Assembly: GCF_002086455.1 (NCBI RefSeq)
Contig: NZ_MVHC01000009.1
Location: 1-64,000 of the forward strand
Reading direction: 5' to 3'
DNA length: 64,000 bases
DNA from: Mycolicibacter algericus DSM 45454
GTDB taxonomy: Bacteria > Actinomycetota > Actinomycetes > Mycobacteriales > Mycobacteriaceae
In this document: in pieces, positions 33,819-42,391 of the stretch
How positions within the stretch are numbered: position 1 is the stretch's first letter
How the letters are laid out: each line of letters starts with the position of its first letter
Notes under the pieces: generated by a model
What the model was told of the DNA's origin: nothing
Databases searched by the model: none
What the model saw: only the letters and a program-made list of their open reading frames with translations
Translations under genes and position numbers: made by a program

Positions 33819-34991
33819 ATGGACTTCTCCCGACCGCAACTGACAGACGACGACCTGGCTTTCCGCGAAGAGGCACGCACCTTCCTCGCCACCCACGTCA
33901 CCGAGGACGTCAAGCGCCGTGACCGCGAGACCGGTGACAATTTCAACGAAGGTGTGCACCTGGCGCTGGGCGCCGCCGGCTACCTGGAAAAGGAATGGAA
34001 GACCGAGGCCGACGGCGGCTTCTCCCGGGTGCGGCGACGCATCTGGGAGCTGGAGAAGCGCCGCGCGCACGTGCCCTGGGTGACCTGGGGGACCACCGCG
34101 ATGGTGGCCCGCTCGGTGGCGTCGTTCGGTTCGCCGGAGCTGTGCGAGGAGATCCTGCCCGGCGTCTTCAGCGGCAACATCCGGCTCTGCCTGGGTTACA
34201 CCGAACCCGAAGGCGGCTCCGACGTTGCCACCTGCAAAACCCGGGCTGTCCGGGATGGGTCAAGCTGGATTATCAATGGTTCCAAGATGTTCACCACCGG
34301 CGCCCACAACTGCCAGTACGTCTTCCTGATCACCAACACCGACCCGGAAGCGCGAAAGCACAAGAGCCTCACGATGTTCCTGGTGCCACTGAATTCCCCG
34401 GGAATCGAGATCCAGGGCCTGCGCACCGTCGACGGCGACCGGACCAACATCGTCTACTACAGCGATGTCCGCGTCGACGACAAATACCGGCTGGGGGAGG
34501 TCAACGGCGGCTGGACGGTGCTGCGCGAACCGCTCAACGTCGAACACGGTGCTGTGGACGCCGATCCCGACGGGCTACAGGATGTGTCGATCATGATGCA
34601 CCAGGCCGGCTTCATGGCCGAGGCCGTCGACAGAGCCGGCGCGGTCGTCGGGCGGTCGGGACGCATCGACGATCGTTCGGTGGCCTACCGACTCGGTCGG
34701 GCCGCCGCCCGGGTGGAGGCGTCCCTGTCGGCCCCGTCCATCTTCGGCCGGGTCGCGCTCGCGCAGACGATGCGCGACGTGTCGCCGGATCTGATGGACC
34801 TGCTCGGCAGCGCGTCGGCGCTGCCGATCGGCACCGACGGCGCCGTCGACGACGGTGCGTCGGACTACGTCTACCGGTTCGCTCCGCTGGTCGGCATCTA
34901 CGGCGGCACCCTGGAGGTGTTCCGGAACATGATCGCCCAGTACGTGCTCGGGCTGGGCAAGCCGAATTATTCGCCGCCGCTGGTCAAGTGA
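33819..34991 (+). CDS. Acyl-CoA dehydrogenase subunit (FadE, large type)
   Basis: A 390-residue partner of the preceding FadE. GYTEPEGGSDVA is the FAD/substrate loop and YGGTLEVFRNMI stands where EGTSEIQ is found in homotetramers, so the catalytic base must be elsewhere or supplied as in ChsE-type heteromers. ATG 33819 lies 13 bases after the partner. It overlaps the convergent CMD gene by 8 bases. Confidence 0.88.
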   Translation: MDFSRPQLTDDDLAFREEARTFLATHVTEDVKRRDRETGDNFNEGVHLALGAAGYLEKEWKTEADGGFSRVRRRIWELEKRRAHVPWVTWGTTAMVARSVASFGSPELCEEILPGVFSGNIRLCLGYTEPEGGSDVATCKTRAVRDGSSWIINGSKMFTTGAHNCQYVFLITNTDPEARKHKSLTMFLVPLNSPGIEIQGLRTVDGDRTNIVYYSDVRVDDKYRLGEVNGGWTVLREPLNVEHGAVDADPDGLQDVSIMMHQAGFMAEAVDRAGAVVGRSGRIDDRSVAYRLGRAAARVEASLSAPSIFGRVALAQTMRDVSPDLMDLLGSASALPIGTDGAVDDGASDYVYRFAPLVGIYGGTLEVFRNMIAQYVLGLGKPNYSPPLVK

Positions 34992-35379
34992 CGGTGGTTT
35001 CGCCGTTGTCGGCCCGCTTGGCGAAGGCCCGTAGGGCCGCCTTCTTCGCCGCGTTGGCCGCGGGGAAGCCGACGTAACCGGTGGTGTGATAGACCACTTC
35101 GGCCAGTTCGTCGCGGGTCAGGCCATTCTGCTCGGCGATCCGGAAGTGCGACTCGAGTTCCTCTTCGGCGCCCAGTGCGATCAGCATGCCCAGCGTGAGC
35201 AGACTGCGGTCCCGGCGTGCCAGGCCTTCGCGCGACCACAGCCGGCCGAAGACGCCTTCGACGCCGATATCCATGAGTTCCGGCGCGAACCCGTGGTGGA
35301 AGTCGACGTCGCCATCGGGCAGCACCCCCGGCAGCATCTCCCGGAAGACTCGAAGACCTTCGGCACGCCAGTCCGTCAT
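34984..35379 (-). CDS. Carboxymuconolactone decarboxylase-like protein
   Basis: A 131-residue CMD-family protein (GREGL...RDRSLLTLGMLIALGAEEEL type signature and H in VVYHTTGYVGFPAA). It has no CxxC, so it is not an AhpD peroxidase. The family includes decarboxylases and proteins of unknown role. It stands alone on the minus strand, between the FadE pair and the AraC gene. Confidence 0.8.
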   Translation of the reverse strand: MTDWRAEGLRVFREMLPGVLPDGDVDFHHGFAPELMDIGVEGVFGRLWSREGLARRDRSLLTLGMLIALGAEEELESHFRIAEQNGLTRDELAEVVYHTTGYVGFPAANAAKKAALRAFAKRADNGETTVT

Positions 35380-35480
35380 ACGCTCATCCCTTTGGGCTAG
35401 GTGTGGATCAGTTTGATTGCAGGATACGGTGATTCAGTAGGCCTGGTCACTCGGGCGGCCTATTCGCCGTGTCGTCAAAG

Positions 35481-35610
35481 CGCCGTGCTCATGCGGCGGT
35501 TCCAGCTTCGGCTCTCCTGCGTCGAGCCTCGCTAAACCGCCGTGCTCATGCGGCGGTTCCAGCTTCGGCTCTCCTGCGTCGAGCCTCGCTAAACCGCCGT
35601 GATCCGGCGG
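35481..35610. repeat. 57-bp tandem duplication with partial third copy
   Basis: Two exact 57-bp units (35481-35537 and 35538-35594), then a partial third beginning CGCCGTG. The second unit ends over the TAG stop of the AraC gene, so the duplicated block comprises the extreme 3' end of that gene plus its downstream region. It is GC-rich with internal complementarity and may include the terminator. Confidence 0.85.
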
Positions 35611-36407
35611 TGGTAGCGCGACGGCGCTTCGCCGGCGAACCTGGTGAACGCCCGAGTAAACGCGGACAGGCTGTCGAATCCGACGGCCGTGGCCGTCTGC
35701 TGCACCCCCTGATCGGGTGCCGCCAGCAGCGCCATCGCCTGCAGCATCCGGGCGTGCAGCAGATACGTCCGCCACGACATCCCGGTCACCGCTTCGAACT
35801 GCCGGCGCAGCGTGCGCTCGGAGACCGCGACAGCGCGGCTCACCTCGGCCGCGGTCGCCGAGGCGAGATGCGCCTTGGTGTAGACCATTGCCGGTCCCAC
35901 GATCGGGTGATCGGACACCGGTAGGCTCAGCGGGGCCTCGTGGTCCAGCGCGGCCGAGACCAGATGACCCAGCGTGCGGAAGAAGTCGTCGGAGACCGTG
36001 TCGCCGTCGGATCGCTCGATCGGCCAGCGCAGCGAGTACAGCATCATCTCCCGGATCAGCGGCGAGACGGTCAGGATGCGGGCGCGATCACCGGCGTGCG
36101 CGACCAGTTCCGGGTCAAACATCGCCGCCACGGTGCGCACCTCCGGGCGCATGACGGCCTGATGCTCCAGCCCGGCCGGAATCCAGGCCGCCTGCTGCGG
36201 CGGCAACAGGTAGTGCGCCGCGGCGGTCTCGACCTCCACCACCCCGCCGACGGCGTACTCGATCTGGTGCATCTCATGGGAGTGCCACCCGGTGACCAGA
36301 TGCTGCCCCTCGTAGAGGTAGCTGCCGGCGCGCGCACGACCGCCCCGACGTAGATCGATGTTGGCCGGTTCTGCAAAGTCTATGGCCGAACGCGCGGAGA
36401 CGGTCAC
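35589..36407 (-). CDS. AraC-family regulator
   Basis: A 272-residue regulator: N-terminal cupin-like sensing domain (HSHEMHQIEYAVGG, LPPQQAAWIPAGLEHQ) and C-terminal double HTH (SRAVAVSERTLRRQFEAVTG; GFDSLSAFTRAFTRFAGEAPSRY). The open frame runs to 36464 into the divergent gene; GTG 36407 is the first start that avoids this. It probably activates or represses the adjacent amidohydrolase gene, only 25 bases away. Confidence 0.87.
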   Translation of the reverse strand: MTVSARSAIDFAEPANIDLRRGGRARAGSYLYEGQHLVTGWHSHEMHQIEYAVGGVVEVETAAAHYLLPPQQAAWIPAGLEHQAVMRPEVRTVAAMFDPELVAHAGDRARILTVSPLIREMMLYSLRWPIERSDGDTVSDDFFRTLGHLVSAALDHEAPLSLPVSDHPIVGPAMVYTKAHLASATAAEVSRAVAVSERTLRRQFEAVTGMSWRTYLLHARMLQAMALLAAPDQGVQQTATAVGFDSLSAFTRAFTRFAGEAPSRYHRRITAV

Positions 36408-36432
36408 GATTTTCCAGGGTACTAGTAGAGGT

Positions 36433-37695
36433 ATGAACATCGACGACTTGATCCTGGTCAGCATCGACGATCACGTGGTGGAGCCGCCGGACATGTTCCT
36501 GCGCCACGTGCCCGCCAAGTACAAGGACGAGGCACCCATCGTCGTCACCGACGACAAGGGCGTCGACCAGTGGATGTACCAGGGCCGCCCGCAAGGGGTC
36601 AGCGGGCTCAACGCGGTGGTGTCGTGGCCGGCCGAGGAGTGGGGCCGAGACCCCGCCGGGTTCGCCGAGATGCGCCCCGGCGTCTACGACGTGCACGAGC
36701 GCGTCCGCGACATGAACCGCAACGGCATCCTCGCCTCGATGTGCTTCCCGACCTTCACCGGGTTCTCCGCGCGCCACCTCAACATGACCCGCGAGAACGT
36801 CACGCTGGTGATGGTGTCGGCCTACAACGACTGGCACATCGACGAGTGGGCGGGCTCAGCGCCGGGCCGGTTCATCCCGATCGCGATCCTGCCGACCTGG
36901 AATCCCGAAGCGATGTGCGCGGAGATCCGCCGGGTGGCGGCCAAGGGCTGCCGGGCGGTCACCATGCCCGAACTGCCGCACCTGGAGGGCCTGCCCAGCT
37001 ATCACGACGAGGCCTACTGGGGGCCGGTGTTCCGCACGCTGTCGGAGGAAGACGTGGTGATGTGCCTGCACATCGGCACCGGCTTCGGGGCGATCAGCAT
37101 GGCCCCCAACGCCCCGATCGACAACATGATCATCCTGGCCACCCAGATCTCGGCGATGTGCGCCCAGGACCTGCTGTGGGGCCCGGCGATGCGCAACTAC
37201 CCGAATCTGAAGTTCGCGTTCTCCGAGGGCGGCATCGGCTGGATCCCGTTCTACCTGGACCGCAGCGACCGGCACTACACCAACCAGAAGTGGCTGCGCC
37301 GTGACTTCGGCGACAAGCTGCCCTCGGAGGTGTTCCGGGAGCACTCGCTGGCCTGCTACGTCACCGACAAGACCTCGCTGAAGCTGCGCCACGAGATCGG
37401 TATCGACATCATCGCCTGGGAGTGCGACTACCCGCACTCGGACTGCTTCTGGCCGGACGCCCCCGAGCAGGTGCTCGCCGAGTTGGAGGCCGCCGGTGCC
37501 GACGACTCCGACATCAACAAGATCACCTGGCAGAACTCCGCGCGGTTCTTCAGCTGGGACCCGTTCGCCCATACCCCGCGCGAGCAGGCGACGGTGGGTG
37601 CGCTGCGCGCGAAGGCCACCGATGTCGACGTCTCGATCCGGCCGCGTGCCGAGTGGGCGGCGCGATATGCCCAGAAGCAGCTCGCGAAGGCGTGA
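36433..37695 (+). CDS. Amidohydrolase-2 family metal hydrolase
   Basis: A 420-residue amidohydrolase-2 protein. SIDDHVVEPPDMF is the N-terminal metal motif, AFSEGGIGWIPFYLDR and WECDYPHSDCFWP the later ones. It is a different branch from the 29014 and 48703 proteins. ATG 36433 has TAGAGGT in front; a TACTAGTA palindrome lies between it and the AraC start. Probably controlled by the divergent AraC protein. Confidence 0.85.
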   Translation: MNIDDLILVSIDDHVVEPPDMFLRHVPAKYKDEAPIVVTDDKGVDQWMYQGRPQGVSGLNAVVSWPAEEWGRDPAGFAEMRPGVYDVHERVRDMNRNGILASMCFPTFTGFSARHLNMTRENVTLVMVSAYNDWHIDEWAGSAPGRFIPIAILPTWNPEAMCAEIRRVAAKGCRAVTMPELPHLEGLPSYHDEAYWGPVFRTLSEEDVVMCLHIGTGFGAISMAPNAPIDNMIILATQISAMCAQDLLWGPAMRNYPNLKFAFSEGGIGWIPFYLDRSDRHYTNQKWLRRDFGDKLPSEVFREHSLACYVTDKTSLKLRHEIGIDIIAWECDYPHSDCFWPDAPEQVLAELEAAGADDSDINKITWQNSARFFSWDPFAHTPREQATVGALRAKATDVDVSIRPRAEWAARYAQKQLAKA

Positions 37696-37725
37696 TGGGG
37701 ACGCCTGCCGGGTGTCCGCACATTA

Positions 37726-37744
37726 GTAGGATCAGCGGTAGGAT
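37726..37744 (+). promoter_or_regulatory. Promoter with two GTAGGAT direct repeats
   Basis: GTAGGAT at 37726-37732 and 37738-37744. Each contains TAGGAT, a TANNNT -10 box. The second is 7 bases from ATG 37752, consistent with leaderless transcription of the antitoxin gene; the repeats may also be the autorepressor site. Confidence 0.45.
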
Positions 37745-37751
37745 ATTTATC

Positions 37752-37970
37752 ATGACTCCGAAGGCTAAGGTCTCAGCGACGCTGCGACCCGAGCTTTTGC
37801 GGGAGGCCCAGGCGATTACCGGTACGTCGAATGTCTCGCAGTTGCTCGAGGACGCGCTCGGTGCGCTCATCGAGCGCGAGCTTGAGAAGCGATGGCTGGA
37901 TGCGAACCACGACGATGACCTCCCCGGCGAGGTCCGGGTCGACCTGAGTTCGGTCCCGTGGGAGGAGTGA
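37752..37970 (+). CDS. Antitoxin (MazE-like)
   Basis: A 72-residue protein beginning MTPKAKVSATL and followed by helices typical of ribbon-helix-helix antitoxins; the acidic C-terminal tail would bind the toxin. Its TGA overlaps the GTG of the toxin gene, the classical coupling of toxin-antitoxin pairs. It would neutralise the MazF-like endoribonuclease and repress the operon. Confidence 0.8.
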   Translation: MTPKAKVSATLRPELLREAQAITGTSNVSQLLEDALGALIERELEKRWLDANHDDDLPGEVRVDLSSVPWEE

Positions 37971-38290
37971 GCGGGCCGGTCATCAATCGGGGTGAGGTGT
38001 GGTGGGCCGACGTCCCCGGGGACAAGGTTCGGCCCGTCCTCGTCTTGACCCGTCAGCGCTTCACCTCCCGTCTCACCTCGCTGTTGGTGGCGCCGGTGAC
38101 GACAACGGTCCGAGGCATCCCAACCGAGGTTGCCCTTGATCGCGACGACGGATTGCCGCGTCCATGCGCAGCCAATTTCGACAACGTATTCACGTTGGGC
38201 CGGGCCAGGTTCACCAGCCGGATCACCCGACTCCAGGACGAGCGGCTCACCGAAGTCTGCCGCGCCTACCGGTTCGCCACGGGCTGCTGA
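37967..38290 (+). CDS. MazF/PemK-like toxin endoribonuclease
   Basis: A 107-residue MazF/PemK protein: INRGEVWWADVP at the N-terminus, KVRPVLVLTRQ and the VAPVTTTVRGIPTEV strand, CAANFDNVFTLGR. The conserved arginine (RPVLVL) and threonine (VTTT) of the ribonuclease site are present. GTG 37967 is chosen for the GTGA overlap with the antitoxin; GTG 37958 is an alternative. Confidence 0.87.
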   Translation: MSGPVINRGEVWWADVPGDKVRPVLVLTRQRFTSRLTSLLVAPVTTTVRGIPTEVALDRDDGLPRPCAANFDNVFTLGRARFTSRITRLQDERLTEVCRAYRFATGC

Positions 38291-38297
38291 TCTTGTC

Positions 38298-38317
38298 TAC
38301 GTCGATTATTCGACGTA
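38298..38317. promoter_or_regulatory. Inverted repeat TACGTCG-N6-CGACGTA
   Basis: Perfect 7-bp arms in the 39-base gap between toxin and SDR genes, ending 12 bases before the SDR start. It could be an operator or a weak terminator for the toxin gene. Confidence 0.45.
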
Positions 38318-38329
38318 TCGTTCGAAAAT

Positions 38330-39145
38330 GTGACGGTGGATTTCGGCAAGTACGGGCCGTGGGCGCTGATCGTCGGCGCCTCTGACGGCGTCGGAGCGGC
38401 TTTCGCCGAGGCGCTGGCCGAAGGTGGGCTCAACGTCATGCTCGTGGCACGCCGACGGCAGCTGCTCGATGAGGTCGCCGCCGGCATCACGGAACGTCAT
38501 GGTGTCCAAACCCGAACGCTGGCAGTCGATCTCACCGAGGCCGGCGCGGCACGCACGCTGATCGACGCGACCGAGGGCTTGGGCATCGGTTTTCTGGTGT
38601 ACTGCGCCGGCGCCGATCCCGACTTCAAACCGTTTCTAGCCAATACCATTTCGGCGGCGGAGTCGATGGTGCAGCGCAACTGCGTCGTGCCGATGCAGCT
38701 CTGCCATGCGCTGGCTCCGCCGATGGTGCAGCGTGGCGCGGGCGCCATCGTAATCCTGGGCTCGGGTGCCGGCTTCGTCGGCGGCCCCAACATGGTGGCC
38801 TACGGTGCGTCCAAAGCCTTCGACATGGTGTTCGCCGAGGCACTCTGGTGCGAGTTGCGCAACACCGGTGTCGACGTGATCGGCCTGATCCTGGGCAAGA
38901 CCGATACCCCGGCGCTGCGGCGGCTCGAGCACGAACGCGGCCAGATCGGGTCGACAGAACAGGTGCCGCCCGGCGCCGCGCCCGTCGAGCGGGCGGTGGC
39001 CACGGCGCTGAACAACCTCAGCAACGGGCCCACAGTGTACGTCGGCGACGAGATCACCGGCGCGGCACAGTTATTTGCTTCGATGGGCCGCAACGAGTCG
39101 GTCGCGTTCATGGCCCAGGCGATCAGCGCCGCCATGGGGAAGTGA
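38330..39145 (+). CDS. SDR dehydrogenase
   Basis: A 271-residue SDR. The nucleotide motif is VGASDGVGAAFAEAL and catalytic Y-x3-K lies in AYGASKAF. It resembles the 3-oxoacyl reductase/very-long-chain type SDRs. Starts with GTG one base into the in-frame-shifted ATG at 38328; no strong ribosome site. First gene of the long plus-strand run that continues to 48629. Confidence 0.82.
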   Translation: MTVDFGKYGPWALIVGASDGVGAAFAEALAEGGLNVMLVARRRQLLDEVAAGITERHGVQTRTLAVDLTEAGAARTLIDATEGLGIGFLVYCAGADPDFKPFLANTISAAESMVQRNCVVPMQLCHALAPPMVQRGAGAIVILGSGAGFVGGPNMVAYGASKAFDMVFAEALWCELRNTGVDVIGLILGKTDTPALRRLEHERGQIGSTEQVPPGAAPVERAVATALNNLSNGPTVYVGDEITGAAQLFASMGRNESVAFMAQAISAAMGK

Positions 39146-39152
39146 GGGAGTC

Positions 39153-39986
39153 ATGTCGAAGGTATCGGTGATCACCGGCGGTGCAGGAGGCATGGGTGTG
39201 GCCACCGCGAAGGTCGTCGGGCGCGATCATGCGGTGGTGCTCTGCGATGTCCGGCAGGACAGGCTGGACGTCGCGGCCGCCGCGCTGAAAGACCTTGATG
39301 TCACGGTCATCAACGGTGACGTCACCGACCCCGACGCCGTCGCACGGCTCTTCGACACCGCAGCCGCCGTCGGGCCGATCGCTTCGGTGATCCACGCTGC
39401 CGGGGTCAGCCCGAGCATGGGTGAGGCCGATTACGTCATGCGGACCAACGCGATCGGCACGCTGAACATCAACGAGGCGTTCTACGGCGTTGCGCCCGAA
39501 GGGGCTGCGATCGTCAACGTGGCGTCGATGGCCGCGCACCTGTTGCCGGAGGAACTGATCCCGGTCGGCAAATTCCCGGCGGCGCTGCGCGAAGCCGACT
39601 CCTTCCTCGCCGATATGGCGGCGGTCTGCGAGCCGATGCCGGCGGAGGTGCGCTCGGGTATCGCATATGCCGTGAGCAAGGCGTTCGTGCGCTGGTACAG
39701 CAGTGCGCAGGCGGAACGGTTCAACGGCCGCGGACTACGCATCGTCTCCGTCTCGCCGGGTTCGATCGACACCGAGATGGGCCGGTTGGAGGAACAGGCC
39801 GGCGCGGGTGCGCTGGTCGCCGACGCCGCGGTCCCGCGCTGGGGCAAGCCCGAAGAGATGGCGGAACTGCTGGCGTTCTGCGCCAGCGCCCAGGCGGGTT
39901 ACCTCACCGGCACCGATATCCTCAACGACGGTGGAGTGGTCGCCTCGGTGCGCGAGCGCGCGCGTATAGCCGCCGAAAACGCCTGA
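39153..39986 (+). CDS. SDR dehydrogenase (3alpha-HSD-like)
   Basis: A 277-residue SDR with VITGGAGGMGVATA and Y-x3-K in AYAVSKAF; the segment between (about 130-175) contains an insertion with PVGKFPAAL, typical of steroid/hydroxy-acid dehydrogenases of this subgroup. ATG 39153 follows GAGGGAG. Function in oxidation of a hydroxy group of the substrate is inferred. Confidence 0.83.
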   Translation: MSKVSVITGGAGGMGVATAKVVGRDHAVVLCDVRQDRLDVAAAALKDLDVTVINGDVTDPDAVARLFDTAAAVGPIASVIHAAGVSPSMGEADYVMRTNAIGTLNINEAFYGVAPEGAAIVNVASMAAHLLPEELIPVGKFPAALREADSFLADMAAVCEPMPAEVRSGIAYAVSKAFVRWYSSAQAERFNGRGLRIVSVSPGSIDTEMGRLEEQAGAGALVADAAVPRWGKPEEMAELLAFCASAQAGYLTGTDILNDGGVVASVRERARIAAENA

Positions 39987-39987
39987 T

Positions 39988-40884
39988 ATGACCGCGAATG
40001 TCGGCGAGCCCGGCCGGCCGGTGTCGTCGCCGCCGACCGAGCGGGTGATCAGGATTCTGGAACTGTTGGCCTCGGATCCCGAACGCGGCTTCTCGCTGTC
40101 GGAGATCGCCCGGATTCTCCATATCAGTCACGGGACCTGCCACGCGATCGTCACCACGTTGGCGGCTCGGCAGTGGATCGTGCGTGACCGGCACTCCGGC
40201 GGTTACTCATGGGGGCCCGCGCTGGCCGCGCTGACCCGGCCGGTCAACAAGGCGGCGTTTCGCCCGGAACTGCAGCGGCTCTCCGACACTGTCGGCATGC
40301 AGGTCGTGCTGGGCGCCCGGCAGGGGCCGACCGTGGTGGTGACCGACACCGTCGGCGAATCACTGGCGGCACCGCTGGTCAGTGTCGGGTTCCGGATGCC
40401 GATAGTGGCTCCGTTCTGCCGGGAGTTCGTCGCCGAGGCCGGCGACCAGGTCAAGCGAGAGTGGCTGGGCGGATTGGGCGCCCCCTCACCGCGCCTGCGC
40501 CGGCGGCTGAGCGCGGTGCTCGACGAAGTGCGCAGCCGCGGGTATGCGATCGAGCGGATGAGCCGCGAATATGTCCGGGTCTATTCGGCGCTGCAGGCGC
40601 TGGCCGCCGAGGGTGAGCCCGACGAGATCACCGCCCGGCTGGCCAGCGCCTTCGCCGACCTGACGGTGGTCGACTACCTGCCCGGCGAGCTCGACAGCAC
40701 TGAGCACCGGGTCGCCAACGTGGCCGCACCGATCCACGACGCGGATGGCACGGTCACCATGTCGGTGGGGGCGTCCCCATTCGCGACGATGACGCCAGCC
40801 GAGGTCTGTGACCTCGGTGCCGCTGTGCGGGAGACCGCGGCACGCATCGAATCACTGTGGGCGACAAGGAAGGATCCAGCATGA
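39988..40884 (+). CDS. IclR-family regulator
   Basis: A 298-residue IclR protein: winged helix at about 17-80 (LSEIARILHISHGTCHAIVTTL) and C-terminal effector domain. It starts 1 base after the SDR stop and its TGA overlaps the next gene's ATG, so it is embedded within the catabolic operon. Probably senses an aromatic or acyl acid and controls the 38330-48629 unit. Confidence 0.87.
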   Translation: MTANVGEPGRPVSSPPTERVIRILELLASDPERGFSLSEIARILHISHGTCHAIVTTLAARQWIVRDRHSGGYSWGPALAALTRPVNKAAFRPELQRLSDTVGMQVVLGARQGPTVVVTDTVGESLAAPLVSVGFRMPIVAPFCREFVAEAGDQVKREWLGGLGAPSPRLRRRLSAVLDEVRSRGYAIERMSREYVRVYSALQALAAEGEPDEITARLASAFADLTVVDYLPGELDSTEHRVANVAAPIHDADGTVTMSVGASPFATMTPAEVCDLGAAVRETAARIESLWATRKDPA

Positions 40885-41321
40885 CTGACCAAGAGGCTGC
40901 GAAAGCCGACATCACCGATGTCCTGCTGCGGTATGCGACCGCGATCGACACCAAGGATTGGGAGCTGTTTCGGACCTGCTTCACCGACGACGCCGACGCC
41001 GACTACGGCGAGATCGGCCAGTGGTCCGACGCGACGTCCCTCACCGAGTTCATGGCGGTGACACACGAGCCGATGAGCGACACCAAGCACATGCTGCACA
41101 ACATGGTCATCGACCTCGTCGACGACCACCACGCCACCGCCGTGACCTATGTGCACACCGTGCAGGCGCTCGCCGCCGATCCCAAGCAGTGGGTGGATGC
41201 GGTCGGCCAATACCGCGACGACCTGGTGTCGACCAGCGAGGGCTGGCGGATCGCGCGCCGTCGTTTCACCTTGACGCGCATGCTCACCAGCTTCGATATA
41301 GCGGCTGCGCAATCGAGTTGA
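40881..41321 (+). CDS. SnoaL-like (NTF2-fold) protein
   Basis: A 146-residue NTF2-fold protein (DITDVLLRYATAIDTKDWELFRTCF typical helix). Such proteins include polyketide cyclases, dehydratases and steroid isomerases; often enzymatic partners in catabolic loci. ATG 40881 overlaps the IclR stop. It is paralogous to the gene at 47279. Confidence 0.83.
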   Translation: MTDQEAAKADITDVLLRYATAIDTKDWELFRTCFTDDADADYGEIGQWSDATSLTEFMAVTHEPMSDTKHMLHNMVIDLVDDHHATAVTYVHTVQALAADPKQWVDAVGQYRDDLVSTSEGWRIARRRFTLTRMLTSFDIAAAQSS

Positions 41322-41343
41322 CCGTCGACACAGGAGAATGACG

Positions 41344-42384
41344 ATGCGCGCTGTGGTGCTCAACGAGGGCGGACTGACCGTCCGCGAGACCGCCGACCCG
41401 GTGCCCGGCGAAGGGCACCTGCTGCTGCGGACGCTGTCCTGTGCCATCTGCGCCTCGGACATCCACTTCATGGACCACCCCGAGACCGATGGCGATGATC
41501 CGCTCTTCGCCGGTTACGACCGACACGCCGACATCGTGATGGGCCACGAGTTCGTCGGCGAAGTGATCGGTCACGGACCGAACACCGACGCCGAACAGTT
41601 TCCGCTCGGCAGCCGGGTCACCAGCATCCCGTTCCTGTTTGCTCAGGGCGGTGGCTACATCATCGGCCAGCATCAGGACGCCCCCGGCGGCTTCGGTGAA
41701 CAGATGCTGGTCAGTCAGGTGATGGCACGGACGGTCCCCGACGATGTGTCCGACGACGCGGTCGCGCTGGTCGATGCCTTCGCCGTCGGCGAGGGATACG
41801 TTCGGCTGTCGGGCATCCGGGACGGTGATGTGCCAGTTGTGGTCGGTGCCGGCGCGATCGGGCTTTCCGCAGTGGCGGCGCTGTCCCGGCGCGGTATCTC
41901 ACCGATCATCGTCGCCGACTTCAATGCCGACCGTCGGCGATTGGCCGAGCAGTTCGGAGCGCACATTGTCGTAGACCCCGTTGCCGAGTCGCCCTATGCG
42001 GTGTGGCGCAAGAATGCACCCAACGGCGGCGCGGATGCGACGTGCTTCATCTACGAATGCGTCGGTGGGCCGGGGATCGTGAACCGGATCGTCGCCGAGT
42101 GCCCGCATGGCTCGTTCGTCTCGTGTGCGGGCGGCCACTACACCCAGGACGCCGTCGGGATCGCAACCGCGACACGCAAAGGTATTCGGCTGCAGTTTGG
42201 TGGCGCCCCGGAAGCCCCGGACTGGTATGGCGTTTTGGACGCGGTGTGCCGCAAAGAGTTTGACCCGACGCCGTGTATCGGAATGACGATCGGCCTCGAC
42301 AATGTTGCCGAGGCCCTCGAGCTGGCACGCACGGCCCAGGGGCCGCCGCGCATCATGGTGCACCCGGGCAGGAGCCGAGGGTAG
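41344..42384 (+). CDS. Zinc-type alcohol dehydrogenase (MDR)
   Basis: A 346-residue medium-chain dehydrogenase. Catalytic zinc ligands are suggested by CAICASDIH and GHEFVGEV; the nucleotide site is VVGAGAIGLSAVAAL. The four-cysteine structural zinc loop is absent, as in some family members. ATG 41344 is preferred to 41338 because of the CAGGAG spacing. It probably oxidises an alcohol. Confidence 0.87.
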   Translation: MRAVVLNEGGLTVRETADPVPGEGHLLLRTLSCAICASDIHFMDHPETDGDDPLFAGYDRHADIVMGHEFVGEVIGHGPNTDAEQFPLGSRVTSIPFLFAQGGGYIIGQHQDAPGGFGEQMLVSQVMARTVPDDVSDDAVALVDAFAVGEGYVRLSGIRDGDVPVVVGAGAIGLSAVAALSRRGISPIIVADFNADRRRLAEQFGAHIVVDPVAESPYAVWRKNAPNGGADATCFIYECVGGPGIVNRIVAECPHGSFVSCAGGHYTQDAVGIATATRKGIRLQFGGAPEAPDWYGVLDAVCRKEFDPTPCIGMTIGLDNVAEALELARTAQGPPRIMVHPGRSRG

Positions 42385-42391
42385 CGACAAC

